A DNA stretch of 64,000 bases from Sphagnum compactum. Lineage: Eukaryota; Bryophyta; Sphagnopsida; Sphagnales. The stretch is from positions 6,076,001-6,140,000 of the forward strand of contig OZ234501.1 of NCBI GenBank assembly GCA_965153455.1, in the 5' to 3' direction. Shown here one piece after another: positions 1 to 11,692 of this stretch; positions within the stretch are counted from its first letter, which is position 1; every line of letters starts with the position of its first letter. The notes under the pieces were generated by a model. The model made no database searches and was not told where the DNA came from. It was given only the letters and a program-made list of their open reading frames with translations. Position numbers and translations under genes: made by a program.

Positions 1-501
1 TAGAGGAGAACGTTCTAAGACACAAACTCTTGTTGAAGGACCAACTCAGCCTCGAATGGAGCTGGCAAGAGGAGCCAAGTAGGGGCGGATCTGAATGTAC
101 CATTCTTGCCCACATCCCCATCGGCTCCAATCCTGTCAGCATACAGAACATAAAACACCTACACTGGAAAGCTCTCAAATCAATCTCAAGCATGAACAAC
201 GAAATAAAATTCGCCACCCCAGCTCACAACCTTCTTCTAAAGTAGGGAGTGGGAGGGGAAGAATGCCAAGTTCACAAGAACAAAGTCGCTAGCCGCTACA
301 CGTCGTCCCAAGCGGCTCGGAAGGAGCGTTTCACGTCGCTAGATCTGGGGCGTTCTCAGACTCCCAACGTGGTCATACATAACACCACCACTATCACCAA
401 CTTGCAAGAGCTCGAATGGGAACGGAACGAAGACAGCTCTTGGAGGAGCCTCCTACCACAAGGATCAATTGGCACTCAAGCCGCCCTAGACCAGCCACCT
501 C

Positions 502-1420
502 ATGAATAAGAGGCCCCTCACGGTAGCCTCCTTAAACGTGAGGGGCTTAGGGAAGAACTCTTCCAAGCAAAAAGAAATCCGTTCTTGGATCTCCTCCCTG
601 GTCCCCACCCCTCAAATACTGCTTTTACAGGAACACCACTTGGGGGAAATAGACTGCTCCAACTCCACAAAAGGGATCCAATTCTGGAATGGCGCTTTTT
701 TTTGGAACTATGGCCTACCAATGGGGCACTCACAGCGAATGAGCGCGGGCACTTCCATTCTCGTAGACAGATCCCTTGCCCCCCTCATCAGTGCCAACGA
801 CATTCTTTTGGAAGGCAAGGCACAGTTCATTACCCTTCAGATCTTGGGTACCGGTACCCTAACAATCATCAACGTTTATGCCGCCTGTTTCTCAAACGAG
901 AGAGCGTCGATGTGGAAACGGTTGAGTGAAGTGAATCTAGCTGCCGACCACTTCATCCTAGGTGGCGACTTTAACCACTGGGAAGAAACGGAGCGCGGAG
1001 GGGTGGCTGGTAATTGTCGGATGCAAAAGAGAGGCGACCACGTGGCACCACCTAACACTCCAATACGGCTTAATGGACGCATGGCAGCTTGACAGCTTTC
1101 GAAAAATGTCCACAAAGGAATTCACCTTTGACAACGGAAAATCCGGCGCACATCCGGCGGTCTCACGCATAGACAAGTTCCTCGTTTCCCAAGACCTGGA
1201 TTCGAGAGGTGGGAGAATTGAGTCGGCCGCTTCGATCCAAAAATTCTCCGACCACTTTCCCTTGGTCCTATCCATATGGGGTCAGCTTGACATACCTGAC
1301 AAACCGTCTCATTATTTTGACTCGTCCCTACTCAAAGATGAAAAAGGGAGAACTAAAATGCTGCAAGCTTGGGAAGGGGAGCTGCCCAAGCCCTCAAACG
1401 ACTCAGAGTGGGCCCCCTAA
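502..1420 (+). pseudogene. LINE APE-type endonuclease domain, frameshifted
   Basis: The reading begins with a SLNVRGLG motif (around 530), followed by LLLQEHHLG with the metal-binding Glu, and GGDFNHWEE (around 960). After a frame change between about 1000 and 1040 it continues in another frame with SRIDKFLVS and FSDHFPLVL, which hold the Asp/His pair expected at the end of an exonuclease-endonuclease-phosphatase fold. In an intact LINE this domain nicks target DNA to prime reverse transcription. Here the frameshift and the stop at 1418-1420 inactivate it. Confidence 0.88.
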
Positions 1421-2868
1421 TTGGAGGCCGCCACCAGAAGAGTATTGGCCTGCAACGCGAGATTAGTGAAGGAAAGGCGTCGCCTGAGAGGGGCGCAGGT
1501 CAGAGTGCACGCAAAGAAAATCCAGCTGGCTGAGGAGCAGCTCCAGCGGGACCCAACTAATGAACAAGTGCAGGACATCTTGTCTGAATCGCAAGGAAAG
1601 CTGGCAGAGGTTTTCCAAGCCTTAGTTGTGCGTAACAGTCACCTCTCAGCGGCCAAATGGTTTAGGTATGGGGACACCTGCTCCAAAACTTTCTTTGATT
1701 TCCACCGAATCGAAAGAAAAAAGACACTCCTGAAGGAGTTAGAGGTTGATAGAGGGACAATTTCTGACCAGAAGGACCTTTTTCATTACATCACAAGATT
1801 TTATGCCAACCTCTATGAGTCAGAGGCGCATGCCCCGGGCACCTTTGAGGCACAAGAGAGATGTTGGGAAAACGTCCCCACCCGGGTAACGGAGGCCATG
1901 AACGCCAACATGACCCGACCCTTATCCCTGGCAGAAATCACGGAAGCCATCACCTTGCTCCCCAAAGGCAAGGCCCCAGGGCACGATGGAATCCCAACAT
2001 AATTCTTTCAAGAATATGTTAATGAGGTAGCCCCCACGATACTACTAGCCTTCAAGGCCATGCTAGCACCGAGATTGACCTCGGAATACATTAACAAGGG
2101 CATGATCACCCTGATTCCGAAGTCAGGGGACCATTCAAAACTGGGGAATTGGCGCCCAATCACACTTTTGGGAAACATATACAAGATCCTTGCCAAAACT
2201 TTAGCTAGAAGGATCCAAGAATTCCTTCCTCTCGTGATTAGACCAAACCAAACCGGTTTCGTAGAAGGAAGAAACATTCTAGACAATAACTTCCTGGCTC
2301 AGGAGGCTCTGGTCTGGGCACCAGAGAGCAGCCAGGACCTTGTCCTCTTACTCCTCAATTTTGAAAAAGCATTTGACAAGATTGAATGGGGCTTCCTCTT
2401 CCCAACCTTGTCCAAACTGGGTTTCTACCCCACCTGGATTCAATGGATCTCATCCCTTTACTGGCTCACGTCCTCATCAATCAAAGTAATCGGGAACTTG
2501 GAGAGGACTTCAGATTCGCCAGGTCAGTCAGACAAGGCTGTCCACTAGCTCCATACCTGTTCATTCTTGCTATGGATGTTCTGGGCCATATGTTGGACGA
2601 CCCAAAGCACGAAATAGAAGGGATGCACCTCCCCAAAGGGGGATGCGTCCGGGATCAAACTTTCGCGGACGACACCGCACTTTACCTTAAGGGCTCCCCA
2701 AGTAACTTGAGCAAAGTTCGGGCGGTCCTTGAACTATTCTGTCTTACCTCTGGGGCAAAAGTCAATTGGGGAAAATCCGCGGCCATATGGGCCAGCAAGG
2801 AAAAAAAGGAATGGGAATGGGGACAAGAAGTTGGGCTGAGATGGATCCCCGAGGGACAAAGGGTTTGA
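1421..2868 (+). pseudogene. LINE reverse transcriptase domain, broken
   Basis: After an N-terminal basic, coiled-coil-like stretch the RT signature appears: KGKAPGHDGIP (about 1965-2000), a TAA stop, then NWRPITLLGNIYKILAK, RPNQTGFVEGR, FEKAFDKIEW and, after a further frameshift near 2480-2520, RQGCPLAPYLF and FADD (2662-2673). The catalytic Asp of motif A is replaced: codon 2357-2359 is AAT (Asn) where LDxEKAFD is expected. The FADD box itself is intact. At least one stop and one frameshift lie inside the domain, so it is dead. Confidence 0.92.
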
Positions 2869-3082
2869 TACTTAGGCATCCAAATAGGCTTCTAGTTACC
2901 CACCGAGGCCAATTTTGAAAAACTCCATGCTCACCCTAAAAGGGAAGATGATCGCTTGGGGCAAGTGCAACCTCTCTCTCGCCGGCAGAATTCTGGTTGC
3001 CAACCAAGTATTGTTTTCCTCAATGTGGTACCTGACAGCCTGTTGGAACCCCAATTCGAGGATGTGCAACTAGATCAGAGGA

Positions 3083-4509
3083 GTGGTACGAAACTTCATT
3101 TTGGGGGGAAAGGCTTCCAACACATGGGCCAAGGTCAAATGGGATTCTCTTACACTTCCCTTGTCTAGCAGCGGCCTAGGGATCATAGACCCCAAGGCAC
3201 AATCCGAAGCACTTCTTGCCAAACTTCTGGTGAAAGGACTTGCCCTAGGAGGAGAACCCTGGAAAGAGATTCTAAGGCATCGAGCAGATCAGGTCCATCT
3301 ACCGGTGCATGGCAAAGGGCCAAGCATCCCGGATATAAATTGGCTCTTTGCCGCCCCCAAGCTCAAAAAATTGAAATGCTCATTTTGGAAGAGCATCCTT
3401 GGCTTTTGGCTCAATGTAAGAGTTGGTCTAGCAAAGTCCGAACCCGCATCCCATGCGGAGGTTCTCAGACAGCCCATTTTCAGCAACCTTTTCATCCTCA
3501 ACACGACTGGTCACCCTCTGGGAGTGAGTGGTCACAATGAAGGACGCGCCATTGCCAATTCTGGCTGCACTCGAATCAAAGATCTTTGGGACCAGGAGGG
3601 CAAGGCATGGAAAAGCCTCCAAGCCCTTCGGATGACCTACTCTGGATTTTCGAATCCGGTTTCATTGATGGGCTTCCCTGGGACCTGGGAGAGTGGCACT
3701 GGCAAGCCTCCTCCCAAATGGGTGACTCTCCTTTTTTTGGCTATTCCGCAAATCGGGGTTACCGAAACGCAAGGAAACCCACCCAGAGCGCAAACATCTG
3801 CTCCTTCATTCAAAGGTTAAACCTATAGAACTCCATCGTCACGCAAGTTATGGCCAGAATTTGGCAGAACACCTGACCCTGGAAGGTCGGCACTCTCATA
3901 TGGCTCACTTTAAACCGGGGCCTCCCGGTTGGCACATGGATACAATGCATGGGGATCCTCCCCACGTGTAAGGTTTGCACAGAGGAGGCCCCTGAATCCC
4001 CTCAACACTGTCTTCTCGAGTGTCCCCTCGCCAAACGGGCTTGGGAGGCCTTCTATCACATCTGGCAAAAATGGGGAGCGCCCAATGACATCACTCTCTC
4101 CTGGCCATTCGTCATGCTGGGTGAAGTTGTCTTCGAGAGAGAAGATGACCCCCCCGGGGTCCAAGGATACCATGTAGGAGGCTTCTCCTACATCAGACAA
4201 CCGCTTGACATCCTTCGCAGTTTTATCCTCTACTTCCTTTGGACGGAGAGATGCCGGAAGCATTTTGATAACCAATATTCCTTTAGGAAAATCCTTCAGC
4301 AAGCCTGGGTAGCTACCGTTGAGGTTGGAATGGCCACTTGGAAGGCCATTAATTCCTTTCGGTCCACCCGGGACCCTAGTATTCAAGCTAGGATTGATCA
4401 AGCCTTTAGGGCGGAATGGTGTCACTTAGGCATCTTTGGGGTTGATTGCGCCACCATCGTGTGGTGCTTCTTGCCCCCCTTGTATTTCTTGGATTTCTTT
4501 AATGTTTGA
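3083..4509 (+). pseudogene. LINE ORF2 C-terminal region with RT-type zinc knuckle
   Basis: The first part (to about 3820) resembles the connection region that follows plant LINE reverse transcriptases, with the LSSSGLGI motif typical of it. A frame change follows, and at 3949-4060 there is a C-x2-C-x9-H-x4-C zinc knuckle (CKVC, then HCLLEC), as in the zf-RVT family, followed by LAKRAWEAF. The reading runs to a stop at about 4509. Identification rests on motif order and on position downstream of the RT. Confidence 0.82.
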
Positions 4510-4537
4510 TGGGGCTGCTGCCTCCCTCCCCTTCTGG

Positions 4538-5165
4538 GGGTCTTTCCCCACAATTTGTAATGGTCTCTGGTCTGGTCGGAGGTGCATTCCTTTCTGTGAA
4601 AAGCTCGTGCACGAAACAGAATTTCCGTTGAACAACTGGGAAAGGCCTACGTCATTCATTATGCTGGATAATGGCCTGGTAGCAGGGCATCAGCTGGGAT
4701 GTGGGGCTCCACCCTCAGTTTGTGCGGGGTGTAATGCCCTGCTGCTACGTAAGGGCATTCCCCTTCGGATAAAACCATTGCATGACAGCATCATCCCTCA
4801 AAAGTGTTCATGGCCCCTTGTTGTGTCATTTCCCCCACAATTTGTTATCGTCTGGTCTGGTCTAAGGTCATTCGTTCCCTTTTGTGAAAAGCTCGGGCAC
4901 AAAACAAAATGTTCAGCGCTTATCATCATCTTGAAAGTTGATATTTTGGCTCGTGTCATTCAGTATGCCAGGTGATGTCATAGCAGCAGCAGCAGCGGCG
5001 GCGGGGCATTACACTTTGGGATGTGGGGCTCTACCCTGCGTTTGTGGTGGCGTAATGCCCTGGTGCTACGTAATGGGCATTGCCCTCTGGATAAAACCAT
5101 TGCATCATCATCAGCAATCAGCATACCTCTCAAAAGTTCATGGCCCTCAACGGCTGTGGTGGTGA
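4538..5165 (+). repeat. Two-copy imperfect tandem repeat, unit about 290-320 bp
   Basis: Two successive segments share blocks in the same order: CACAATTTGT (4550 and 4837), GTGAAAAGCTCG, GGGATGTGGGGCT (4696 and 5018), GTAATGCCCT, GGATAAAACCATTGCAT and TTCATGGCCC. The offset grows from 287 to 322 bp, partly through a short GCA/GCG run in copy two (4982-5003). It lies directly after the LINE zinc knuckle and could be its 3' untranslated region or an independent element. The palindromic-looking GTAATGCCC / GGGCATTAC pieces could be short inverted repeats. Confidence 0.75.
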
Positions 5166-5332
5166 GTTATGGGTATGTCCCTTCACCAGAACTGCCATAC
5201 CAAACTAGATATTTGGCCTAGCCCTCCTGCCCAGCAGACCCCAGCCTCATCTTATCTTTTCTTTCTCTCTACTAGATGAGACTCTCCAGTTTGCTTATCT
5301 TCTTTGGAAATTAAGAAGTAAGTAAGTACTCA

Positions 5333-5709
5333 GAGCATCTCCAACGGTGCTCGCTATGTGATCCTCCACAGTAAAATTGGATGAACAGAATCCAACATAT
5401 GCCGGTTTGACTCAGGAAAATGGTTTTGGCTCAGCATAATTGCACAGGTTGCCGTGGCTGGTGAAAGTTTCGCAGCAGCGCTCTGCACCTGCAGAAAAGA
5501 GTCTAATAACTACGACCTAATTGCTGCTCACTATTTCTGATTGGCCCATCATAATGATTGGTCCAGGTGGTTTGCTATTAGTAGTCCCCCACCTATTTGC
5601 TGTCCCTGGTTTCAGTTTTATTGGTGGGATTGCAAAAGAGTACATAACAAAACTTGGATGTGAAAAATATTTTCGCAGTGTCACATACTGAGCACCGCTG
5701 GAGATGCTC
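5333..5709. mobile_element. PIF/Harbinger-type MITE, copy 1 (377 bp)
   Basis: The left end starts GAGCATCTCCAACGGTGCTC and the right end, read in reverse complement, starts GAGCATCTCCAGCGGTGCTC; the match continues to about 30 bp with few mismatches. It is flanked by TCA on both sides (5330-5332 and 5710-5712), a 3-bp target duplication as made by PIF/Harbinger transposases. It has no coding capacity. Its interior matches the MITE at 11693-12078, for example TGATTGGTCCA and the GTAG-CCCACCTA block. Confidence 0.9.
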
Positions 5710-5712
5710 TCA

Positions 5713-7330
5713 GGCAACAAACCCTCCTCCTCCTTTCTTTTCTTTGCAGAGTCACCTTGGAGATGTCATGTCTCACATATTCCTTTCTTGCATGCCGGCT
5801 TTGCTGTTGTGTTCAACTGGGCATGCGTGTGGTCAGCAGGGTGAATCAGCATCTTCACTGGTACCTTCACCTGCTTGATTGATCCCAGGGTGAACCAGCA
5901 CTTACACTGGTCGGTACCTTCAACTTCTTGAGTGAGGCCTCTATGAGGGCTATTAGTTAACCCTAAAAATGTTCAATTCTGATTCTGAGAGGGAAGCAAC
6001 CAAAAAAACAAATTTGAGGTTTCTATTACCAAGTAGGTGCTGGTGCCTTATTTGATCTGAGGCCCTTTAGTAGGGCCTTAATAGGCCCTATGTTTTTAGC
6101 TTGGAAATTGTTTAAGTTTGGACTCAGAGACCAACCCTGATTCATTCTTAACTCTTAAGACACTTTCTTTAGAAGCAACCCCATTACAAAAGAAAAAAAC
6201 ATCTTGGAGGCTTTACCGTGGTACAAGTGTAGGTGCTTGCTTATTCACCCAAGGCACATGCAGAGAAAGGAAGGTGGCTCCTTCCCCCGGATGGCTAAAC
6301 CCTATCCCCACATCCATATGCCACAACATAAACAACACCTCCCAACGTCATTGCCTCATCATCATCTGACATATAAGCTGCCTCCTATCCAACCCTAATT
6401 CAACAAGGCCTTCTTTAGTCTTCTTGTAATTATGTACAACACTCTTGTCATGGGCCACACCACCCACAAAGCACCCACCACAATTTGATTCATTGTCTTT
6501 GCTAAGTCTGGTTTCTGAATGCAGGACAGTAAGCACTCAAAAACCCCCTTATGAATTTTGTGGGTAATACTAGCCTATCAGTGCTCCGACCTACAAAAGT
6601 TTAGCTATAATAAGGGGATTTCTGGAAGCTCCTGGTTTGCCTGTTGTCAATAAACATTGTAGAATGTTGAATTGCTTGAGTCAATCTCTTCTGTTATTAG
6701 AGGGGGGTCGGTTGGTTAATAGGTAGTCCACTTGGTTGATGATTTGGTGTTCTAGAGGGGTTCCCCCAAAACTACTGCAAATTTTTTTTACTCACAACAC
6801 TCAATTACTATTTGTATTTCTAGGAAGTGTCTCTAATGGTACACTGTTTTAGGAACTTAGGGGATAACAAGACTAATGTTTTTATAAAAACACTCTAACT
6901 GAGCTGCTAGGCTATTGTACATTTTTGTTTACAAAAGAATCAAGACTTTATGTGGAAAAGAAAAGTATGGGAAGGTGGGAACCCTTTGAAGGTATTCCCA
7001 ACTTGGTAGTAGGTACTGGGTATCTACCTGATTTCCACACCCAAAATGAGTCCCAATTTGGTGACCTACCCCCATTTTGACTCCCAAAATGGGTCCCAAT
7101 TTGGTACTTACTACCTACCCCATTTTGACCTTATCATTAGTTTCAGGATTATTATAAGTGGACACCCAATTAACAGGATGGAAATAAACCTAAAAAAAAA
7201 CCTAAATCAAAAGTGAGTAGCCTACCCAGTGGAGTGTGGAGAGAACGGCTGGTTAGGTACGAAAAAGTAGGGTACTTTCTGACATAATATTAACCTAGGT
7301 GCCTACCCCGCATTATGGCATGTGTCCAGA
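5713..7330. other. Intergenic DNA with no gene
   Basis: No convincing coding region. A short imperfect duplication of about 50 bp lies at 5838-5935 (GTGAATCAGCATCTTCACTGG and GTGAACCAGCACTTACACTGG type copies, each followed by GGTACCTTCA). The rest is moderately AT-rich, without recognisable transposon ends. Confidence 0.6.
7010..7130 (+). repeat. Short tandem repeat built on CCCAATTTGGT
   Basis: CCCAATTTGGT appears twice within about 50 bp, each copy preceded by AAATGGGTC/AAATGAGTC and separated by CCATTTTGAC, with CCTACCCC blocks alongside. A related CCCAACTTGGT lies just upstream. It is a local duplication with no evident function. Confidence 0.6.
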
Positions 7331-7640
7331 CGGAATCCGGATAGGAACGCCAGGTCGACGGAACCAATTAACGTCCACAGAGTTTGGATGACGCGGTGGG
7401 TTCAGGATCTAGACACGTCACTGCTGTCGCCGAAGATCTACGACAAGTGTCAGTAACTCCTGACGGGCTGGAGACGCCGCGGCGCCTAGAAGCCTCGTTT
7501 CCCATACACGGTTGCTTTTTCCGGCGTCCAGCCTGATTTTGCGCTGCCCGGGTTAAGTGCCAGAACTCTTTGGTTCCCTCAGAAATCTGCCCCCCGCCCC
7601 CCCCCCGGCAAAACCCCCCGCTTTCTCCGGGCAGCAACCC
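7325..7640. other. GC- and CpG-rich island, no supported gene
   Basis: This roughly 300-bp stretch is rich in CpG (for example GACGCCGCGGCGCC near 7470) in an otherwise AT-rich, CpG-poor region. It ends in a C-rich tract at 7589-7607. A minus-strand open frame of 89 codons spans 7368-7637 but has low-complexity Gly content and no recognisable motif, and I do not call it a gene. It could be a fragment of an unmethylated promoter or first exon, or recently inserted DNA. Confidence 0.5.
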
Positions 7641-8313
7641 CCCTCCTTAAAACTTTTCTTCTCCCACCCTGGAGACTGTTGCTGCTGCTGGTGGTGGTAG
7701 TTCTATTTTTGGTCGGCCACAGTAAAAGAGCCCCCAAATTTTATTTTTTTAAAAAAAGAAAAAAAAACCTTTTTTTTTGGGCAAATAATTCTCCTAATAA
7801 TATAGTAACGTAGGACACAGGTACCAAGTACCAACCCTATAAAAAAGTTCATGACGGTGCAGTGGGGAATGGAATGGGGGGATCTTCGGGTCCAGATTTT
7901 TTTATTTTTTTATTTTTTCCTTCACTTTGCATGAGCATGGCCTAGGGACCTTCGGAAGGATCTTACGCCTCCTCTTGGGTAAGTACTTAGTACCTAGTCG
8001 CCTTTGTCTTTGGGTTTTCCATCATCAGTTTGTATGATGGTGCATGTATGTGGGAATCCTTTGTTCAAATTCATTCATGTAGGTATATCTGTAATGTGAA
8101 GGCCTGGGTTGGTGCGCGACAATTCTCAAACAAGTGGTCTACTAGTACCTTAGCCCAGACTGGGCCCCACAATTTGGGAATGTCCTGCATACATGCACCG
8201 TTTATACAAATAGGTATGTTGTCATTTGGGGGGTGTAAAGTGTATTTTTGATATCATACATGTCTTGGGAGGCTCATTAGTACCTATTACCAATAAGGAA
8301 TTTTCTAGTGTTA

Positions 8314-10457
8314 GGGCATCTTCTCCATTTGCCCGCTTTGCAACACAGTACCCTAAATCTAGTGGTCACATTGATGGTAAAAAATGGCGGGTTGCTATGG
8401 TGACCTAATTCTTCTCCCGTCCACTTCATTGTTTTCCACTCACCATCATTGTTTTTCTCATCTATCCATGTGTTGAGCATGCTATGTAAGCATCATTATC
8501 TTTTTCATTTGTTGTGTCTGGAGCAAATGCAACCATGTCATCTTTGATCATTTTGTTTTCTTCATTGGAACCCACATTTGATGCTAGCATTTGGGTGAAG
8601 CAAATTCGATTTGGTTTTTTGTGGTTTGTTTGTGCACTTGTGCAATGACTGTTTGTGTTGGTGCATGAATGGAGCAATGGTGACTTGCGCTTGTAGTTCA
8701 TATCTTATGAAGAATTGTGGTTGCAACCTACAATCAAACTTACTTATGTGCAATAGTATGTAGAAGGAACAATGTAAGAATTTTTTGGAACAATTCTTGT
8801 TGCTATGAAACACAATGACATTTTATAGGAAGCATAAGTTTCACTGATTTATTACAATAGGTTGCACTTGTGATTCTACACATTTGATTGGAAGTAACAT
8901 GTCCTTGTTCAATTGGTGCTTTTATAGAATCAAACAATGGAATGATGGAGTTTGGACTAGTTGGTGATGTTGTAGGCATAATATAGACATTTAATTTTGC
9001 TCAAAATTTCAGCAATTCCTTTGACTTATGAAGTTTAAAATATTCACATGCTTTATCAAAAACTATGTATGCATTAAGAATTATGAACAAAACCATTGTG
9101 CTTTGGTCATTCAAAATTGCAACTTTTTTCAAAGTTGATGCTACCATATTCATTATTGTTTTTGCCTAAGCTCAAATGGTGCATTTAAAAGTTTTGTGGG
9201 TTTTAAAAGAAAAATTCATTGCTTTTGAACTAGGTGGTTGAATTGTAGCAATGGGAAGCAGGCATATTAAGAGTTTTTGTGTGTTCTTATGTTGGCACTT
9301 ACAATTATTATTGTCATCACATATAGAAAATGAAACATGAAATTACTCTAAATGGTACAGCATGTTCAAACCAAAATGGTCTTTCATCTATAATGACAAT
9401 AGAAATCCAAAAGCAACATTTTCACTTAACAAAATGCAAAAACTAACATTGTACACAAAACCACATCAAAACTTGCATACATGTTCATGCGAATGTGTTG
9501 AAATCTCAAATCACCAAAAGTAATTTGAAATTATAGAAACTGGAAATATATTTCATCCACAAAATATGTTGAAACACATTCACATTTGAATCCATTCGAG
9601 ATAAAAGCTCAAATAATTAAATTGACCTAGTTGGTCTGTAATTAATTGAGATTTAATTAATCAATTGAACTAACACACTTAACAAAGCTCTTGTCGATGA
9701 TCTCCACTTCGCATTAGTTGATATCTAGTGAGGATATAAAATGTTTGTGTTTCATAGGAGTGGACTTGTGCATCATGTTGGCCATTTCACCCTGGTGAGT
9801 CCAATTACATGCAAGTGTAACCAACAATGCAAAAATGTAAAATATTATTATCGAAGATATTTTGATTTATAATGCTATAAAGCTTTTTATATTGTGTCTT
9901 TGGTGCTTGTTTTAGATTCTTGCAATGCTCCGACAATTTGGAAATTCCCAATTAATTTAACAACATCATGTTTTATCGTATCCCATTTTGATTCCAAAAA
10001 TTTTGTTGGCTTCACTATTAATCCAATTGAACAATTTTGATTATAATGTTCAGAAATCCAATCTTAGTATGCATTGGTTTTTTTATTATTGTTAGTGATT
10101 GGATCTTGTGATACATGCAAGGAGAATGACATAATTACATATCTTCTTTAGCAACAAAATTCTTGCCTTTCTTTCCTCTTGCTAGCGTCAAATTCATCAT
10201 GTTTATAATAGCTGATGCCATAACTCTTCTCCATAGAGCCTCACATGAGCACTTGAATTCAACAAAATTATTTGCCTAACTCGTAGTGGTTCTCAATATC
10301 ATGCAATGAGATCTTGCACAAGAAGAGAATTTTTCCTAAGACTTGTAGCTTTTTTAAAGTGCCAAGTTTTATGCAGGGTTGCGGAAACAACATCATTGGC
10401 AAAGTACACAACTAGTTACCATTGGAGGGGCTTTTACTACCAACGGTGGAGATGCTT
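8314..10457 (-). mobile_element. Decayed PIF/Harbinger element with Myb-like ORF remnant
   Basis: The ends are GGGCATCTTCTCCA at the left and, in reverse complement, AAGCATCTCCACCG at the right, so the core GCATCTCCA matches that of the two MITEs here. TTA flanks both ends (8311-8313 and 10458-10460), the preferred PIF/Harbinger target. The interior carries a fossil Myb-like ORF on the minus strand. No DDE transposase was recognised, and at 2.1 kb the element is short for an autonomous one, so it is probably internally deleted. The outer ends are less certain than the ORF. Confidence 0.65.
9770..10230 (-). pseudogene. PIF/Harbinger ORF1 (Myb/SANT-like) fossil
   Basis: On the minus strand one frame reads, with a few stops: KNFVAKEDVIMSFSLHVSQD, then DWISEHYNQNC, FLESKWDTIKHDVVKLIGNF, ESKTSTKDTI, HYKSKY, and in a shifted frame FLHCWLHL. 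This is the pattern of plant PIF/Harbinger-associated Myb-like proteins (FTxEED...SxDP...W.RI..HYN...SLE.KW..IKHDV.KF.G...S.TS..D....AL.LYK...HCW). In live elements this protein works with the DDE transposase, helping it bind the element ends. Stops in ISEHYN- and KAL-side segments and the frame change show it is dead. Confidence 0.85.
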
Positions 10458-10460
10458 TTA

Positions 10461-11255
10461 GGACGTTAATTTATAGGTAGCTAGACCATAAATGCTATTT
10501 CTTGGAATTGGGTGATGGTAGAGAACAGAATAGGAAGTGGATGGTTAGACAATTGGGGTGTACTCTATCACTAGGTATAAACAAATAAACAAATAAGGGC
10601 TCCAACAACTTGCAAGAGAGAAAGATTACAAAGATCATTGCATCTACTCTTTGTTCATTAGTCTGAAAAGAAAACAAAATTTCTGGGTCTTAGGTCTTAA
10701 GATGCTAAAGGAAATTTGACTTGGCCCATTTGTAAATTTTCATTCTCAAACATTGGACCAACCACACCTTCCAGTTTCAATGCTGAATTCCAAAGATCGG
10801 TGGTGGTGGGGGAGGACAGTGATAATATTATTCCCAACCATGAAAAACCGTAATAGGAACCTTTTTTTTTCCTTCCTTGCCTGCTGCCTCCCATATACCT
10901 ATGCTCACATCATGACAGTAATAAGAAAGGTGTTGCAATGCTGAGAACCGTTGTTGGGTCGGTGGCAACGTGCTTGATCAATGGATGGCGGAAAATGTGT
11001 CTTTTGTTTTTCCATGACTAGTAACATAAAGTTGGGCATTGCAAACTGCCATAACTTTGACACATGTAGTGTTCCAAGTTCTAACTACCTTCTTCTAAGT
11101 TAATTAAAAAGGAGTATGGTTAGTGGGTGGCCCTAGTAGAGTCAACTTTGGGCATTGTCATGTGTTTATTATGCGGTGGAGGAGTTCCGACTTAAACACC
11201 GTCTTTTTCCCCCCGCCCACCCACCAGTGTTTTTGTTGGGTCAATTTTGTGTTAT
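10461..11255. other. Intergenic DNA with no gene
   Basis: Only short unsupported open frames. A C-rich run (CCCCCCGCCCACCCACC) lies at 11210-11226 just before the dispersed repeat at 11256. Confidence 0.6.
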
Positions 11256-11372
11256 AGCCAAAGTGGCAATCATCCACAGGAAGATTTAGCCAAATTTTTG
11301 CTACAAGCTAAATATGAAAGTAAACTAAAAAAAATCCTTCTATATATATTGGCTACCTACTTGAAACCATGT
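11256..11372 (+). repeat. Dispersed repeat family A, copy 1
   Basis: It contains TATAGCCAAAGTGGCAATCA, a GGAAGATTTAGCCAAATTTT block and, about 90 bp on, TTGGCTACCTACTTGAAACC. The same blocks in the same order recur at 12917-13018, 37022-37170 and 45423-45545, and the first two blocks recur inverted at 37650-37710. Class of element unknown. Confidence 0.7.
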
Positions 11373-11692
11373 TTATAAATCTGGCGACTTTTCTTCAAAT
11401 TTTGATTGTAGAATGGCTACTGATAGAAACAAAAGAAAATGATTTTAGCACTTTTAATTTTTAATACATCATTTTGGCTACATTTAAATAGCAAGCAATA
11501 AAATGGCTGCTGCCCACCCTTTATATGCCAATTATAAAAAAAATCAAGTAAAATATTTGTTGTATTTCCAATGGGTGCCACACTGCTGCTAAGTCAGTTT
11601 TAACCGGCAATTTGACAAAAAGAAAAATCATAGTTCTATAGTGAAAATGATTGAACTCATCGAAAGTGTGACGAAATCATCCGGCAGAGTTA

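Larger units (their letters stand above)
1..4509 (+). mobile_element. Degenerate LINE (non-LTR retrotransposon), 5' end outside window
   Basis: The segment carries the usual order of a plant L1-like ORF2: APE-type endonuclease, reverse transcriptase, then a C-terminal zinc knuckle. Coding frame changes several times and in-frame stops interrupt it, for example TAA at 1418-1420 and TAA near 2000, so no product can be made. Bases 1-500 hold short open stretches that may be the tail of ORF1, but I see no diagnostic motif there. It is clearly more GC-rich than the AT-rich DNA to its right. No poly(A) tail follows the zinc knuckle, so the 3' end is uncertain and may include the tandem repeat at 4538-5165. 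Confidence 0.93.

Noticed and set aside
7368-7637. Minus-strand 89-codon open frame
   Set aside because: Gly-rich, low-complexity product in a CpG-rich island, no motif, no upstream or splice support.
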